A DNA stretch of 64,000 bases from CAYJSJ01 sp964373065 (GTDB lineage: Bacteria > Patescibacteriota > Gracilibacteria > Peribacterales > Peribacteraceae): contig CAYJSJ010000002.1 in NCBI GenBank assembly GCA_964373065.1, positions 17,480 through 81,479 of the forward strand, given 5' to 3'. Position 1 is the stretch's first letter. Every line of letters begins with the position of its first letter. Both the position numbers and the translations under genes were made by a program. Below are positions 63,797 through 64,000 of the stretch, one piece after another. The notes below the pieces were generated by a model that was given only the letters and a program-made list of their open reading frames with translations, did not search any database and had not been told where the DNA came from.

Positions 63797-63873
63797 GGGG
63801 CTGTAGCTCAGTTGGCCAGAGCGCCTGCTTTGCAAGCAGGATGCCGAGGGTTCGACTCCCTCCAGCTCCACCA
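63797..63873 (+). tRNA. tRNA-Ala (UGC)
   Basis: 77 bases with encoded CCA. Acceptor GGGGCTG pairs with CAGCTCC (one G-U), discriminator A, anticodon stem CCTGC/GCAGG with loop TTTGCAA, anticodon TGC. G3-U70, the alanine identity pair, is present. Confidence 0.97.
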
Positions 63874-64000
63874 ACCTTCGCGCAGCGAAGGTTGTCATCC
63901 GTAGTCTTTTGCAAATGCCATTCTTTAGAGCAACAGAGTCGCTGCGGCTACGGCCTGCGGACCATAGCCCAGAGGCGACGGTTCGTTGGCAGGCTAGAAA
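63874..64000. other. Downstream of tRNA-Ala
   Basis: A perfect palindrome AACCTTCGC-GCA-GCGAAGGTT starts right after the CCA (about 63874-63894) and may end the tRNA transcript, though no T-run follows. Nothing else is identified up to the window edge. Confidence 0.5.

Noticed and set aside
63477..63914. Frames across the assembly gap and tRNA-Ala
   Set aside because: They run through N bases and read tRNA copies on either strand; not protein coding.

Overview
The window looks like chromosome from a member of the Candidate Phyla Radiation (Patescibacteria), most like the Peregrinibacteria/Peribacteria end of that group. This placement is inference. It rests on a short type-3 ProRS, two adjacent archaeal-type PurP ATP-grasp proteins in a bacterial background, a membrane pyrophosphatase, many short overlapping genes, an S-layer (SLH) protein, and very few Shine-Dalgarno sequences. 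TGA is used as a stop, which argues against the recoded Gracilibacteria/Absconditabacteria. No rRNA gene is present to settle it. There is a 100-base assembly gap at 63661-63760.

Layout. 0-15 kb: proS, a YtxH-like protein, hppA, pyrG with a promoter that starts at GGGC, a four-helix-bundle (S23) gene flanked by inverted short repeats, a branched-chain amino-acid ABC transporter (livG-livK-livH-livM, no livF), a DUF4112 protein, and pyrD-pyrK. 15-19 kb: an accessory island beside tRNA-Glu, with an MvaI/BcnI-like type II restriction-modification pair, an intact IS200/IS605 transposon that appears to have cut neighbouring genes, a divergent promoter/operator, gene remnants and a zinc-ribbon gene. 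19-31 kb: ZIP transporter, methyltransferase, a short ComEC, rsmA, DAHP synthase, two secreted proteins (one SLH), the rmuC-uvrD operon, rpsO and a Phd/RelE-type toxin-antitoxin pair. 31-45 kb: pnp, a K+ channel, valS, lexA-dinB, an LCP cell-wall ligase, a small membrane-protein operon, and rplJ-rplL with an L10 leader. 46-64 kb: dtd, a RelA/SpoT homologue with a damaged hydrolase site, tig-secF, a 768-base non-coding region with strong folding, a TPR/PfkB/FN3 surface operon, tRNA-Cys, a glutaredoxin-DsbD/CcdA fusion, rimI, two purP paralogues, and a tRNA-Ala preceded by a tandem array of degenerate tRNA-Ala copies.

Common threads. (1) A shared palindrome around ACATATGT sits in the promoters of lexA-dinB and rmuC-uvrD, giving a small SOS regulon that can be read from the sequence. 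(2) Many genes carry a -10 box only 6-10 bases before the start codon, so much of the transcription is probably leaderless. (3) G-rich or A/T-rich short tandem repeats of period 6-9 are scattered through intergenic DNA and, in frame, inside comEC, dinB, valS, rsmA and one purP. The repeat-free purP paralogue next door shows that these are insertions. (4) Two larger palindromes (11.26 and 20.53 kb) are of the same family and may be non-autonomous relatives of the IS200/IS605 element.
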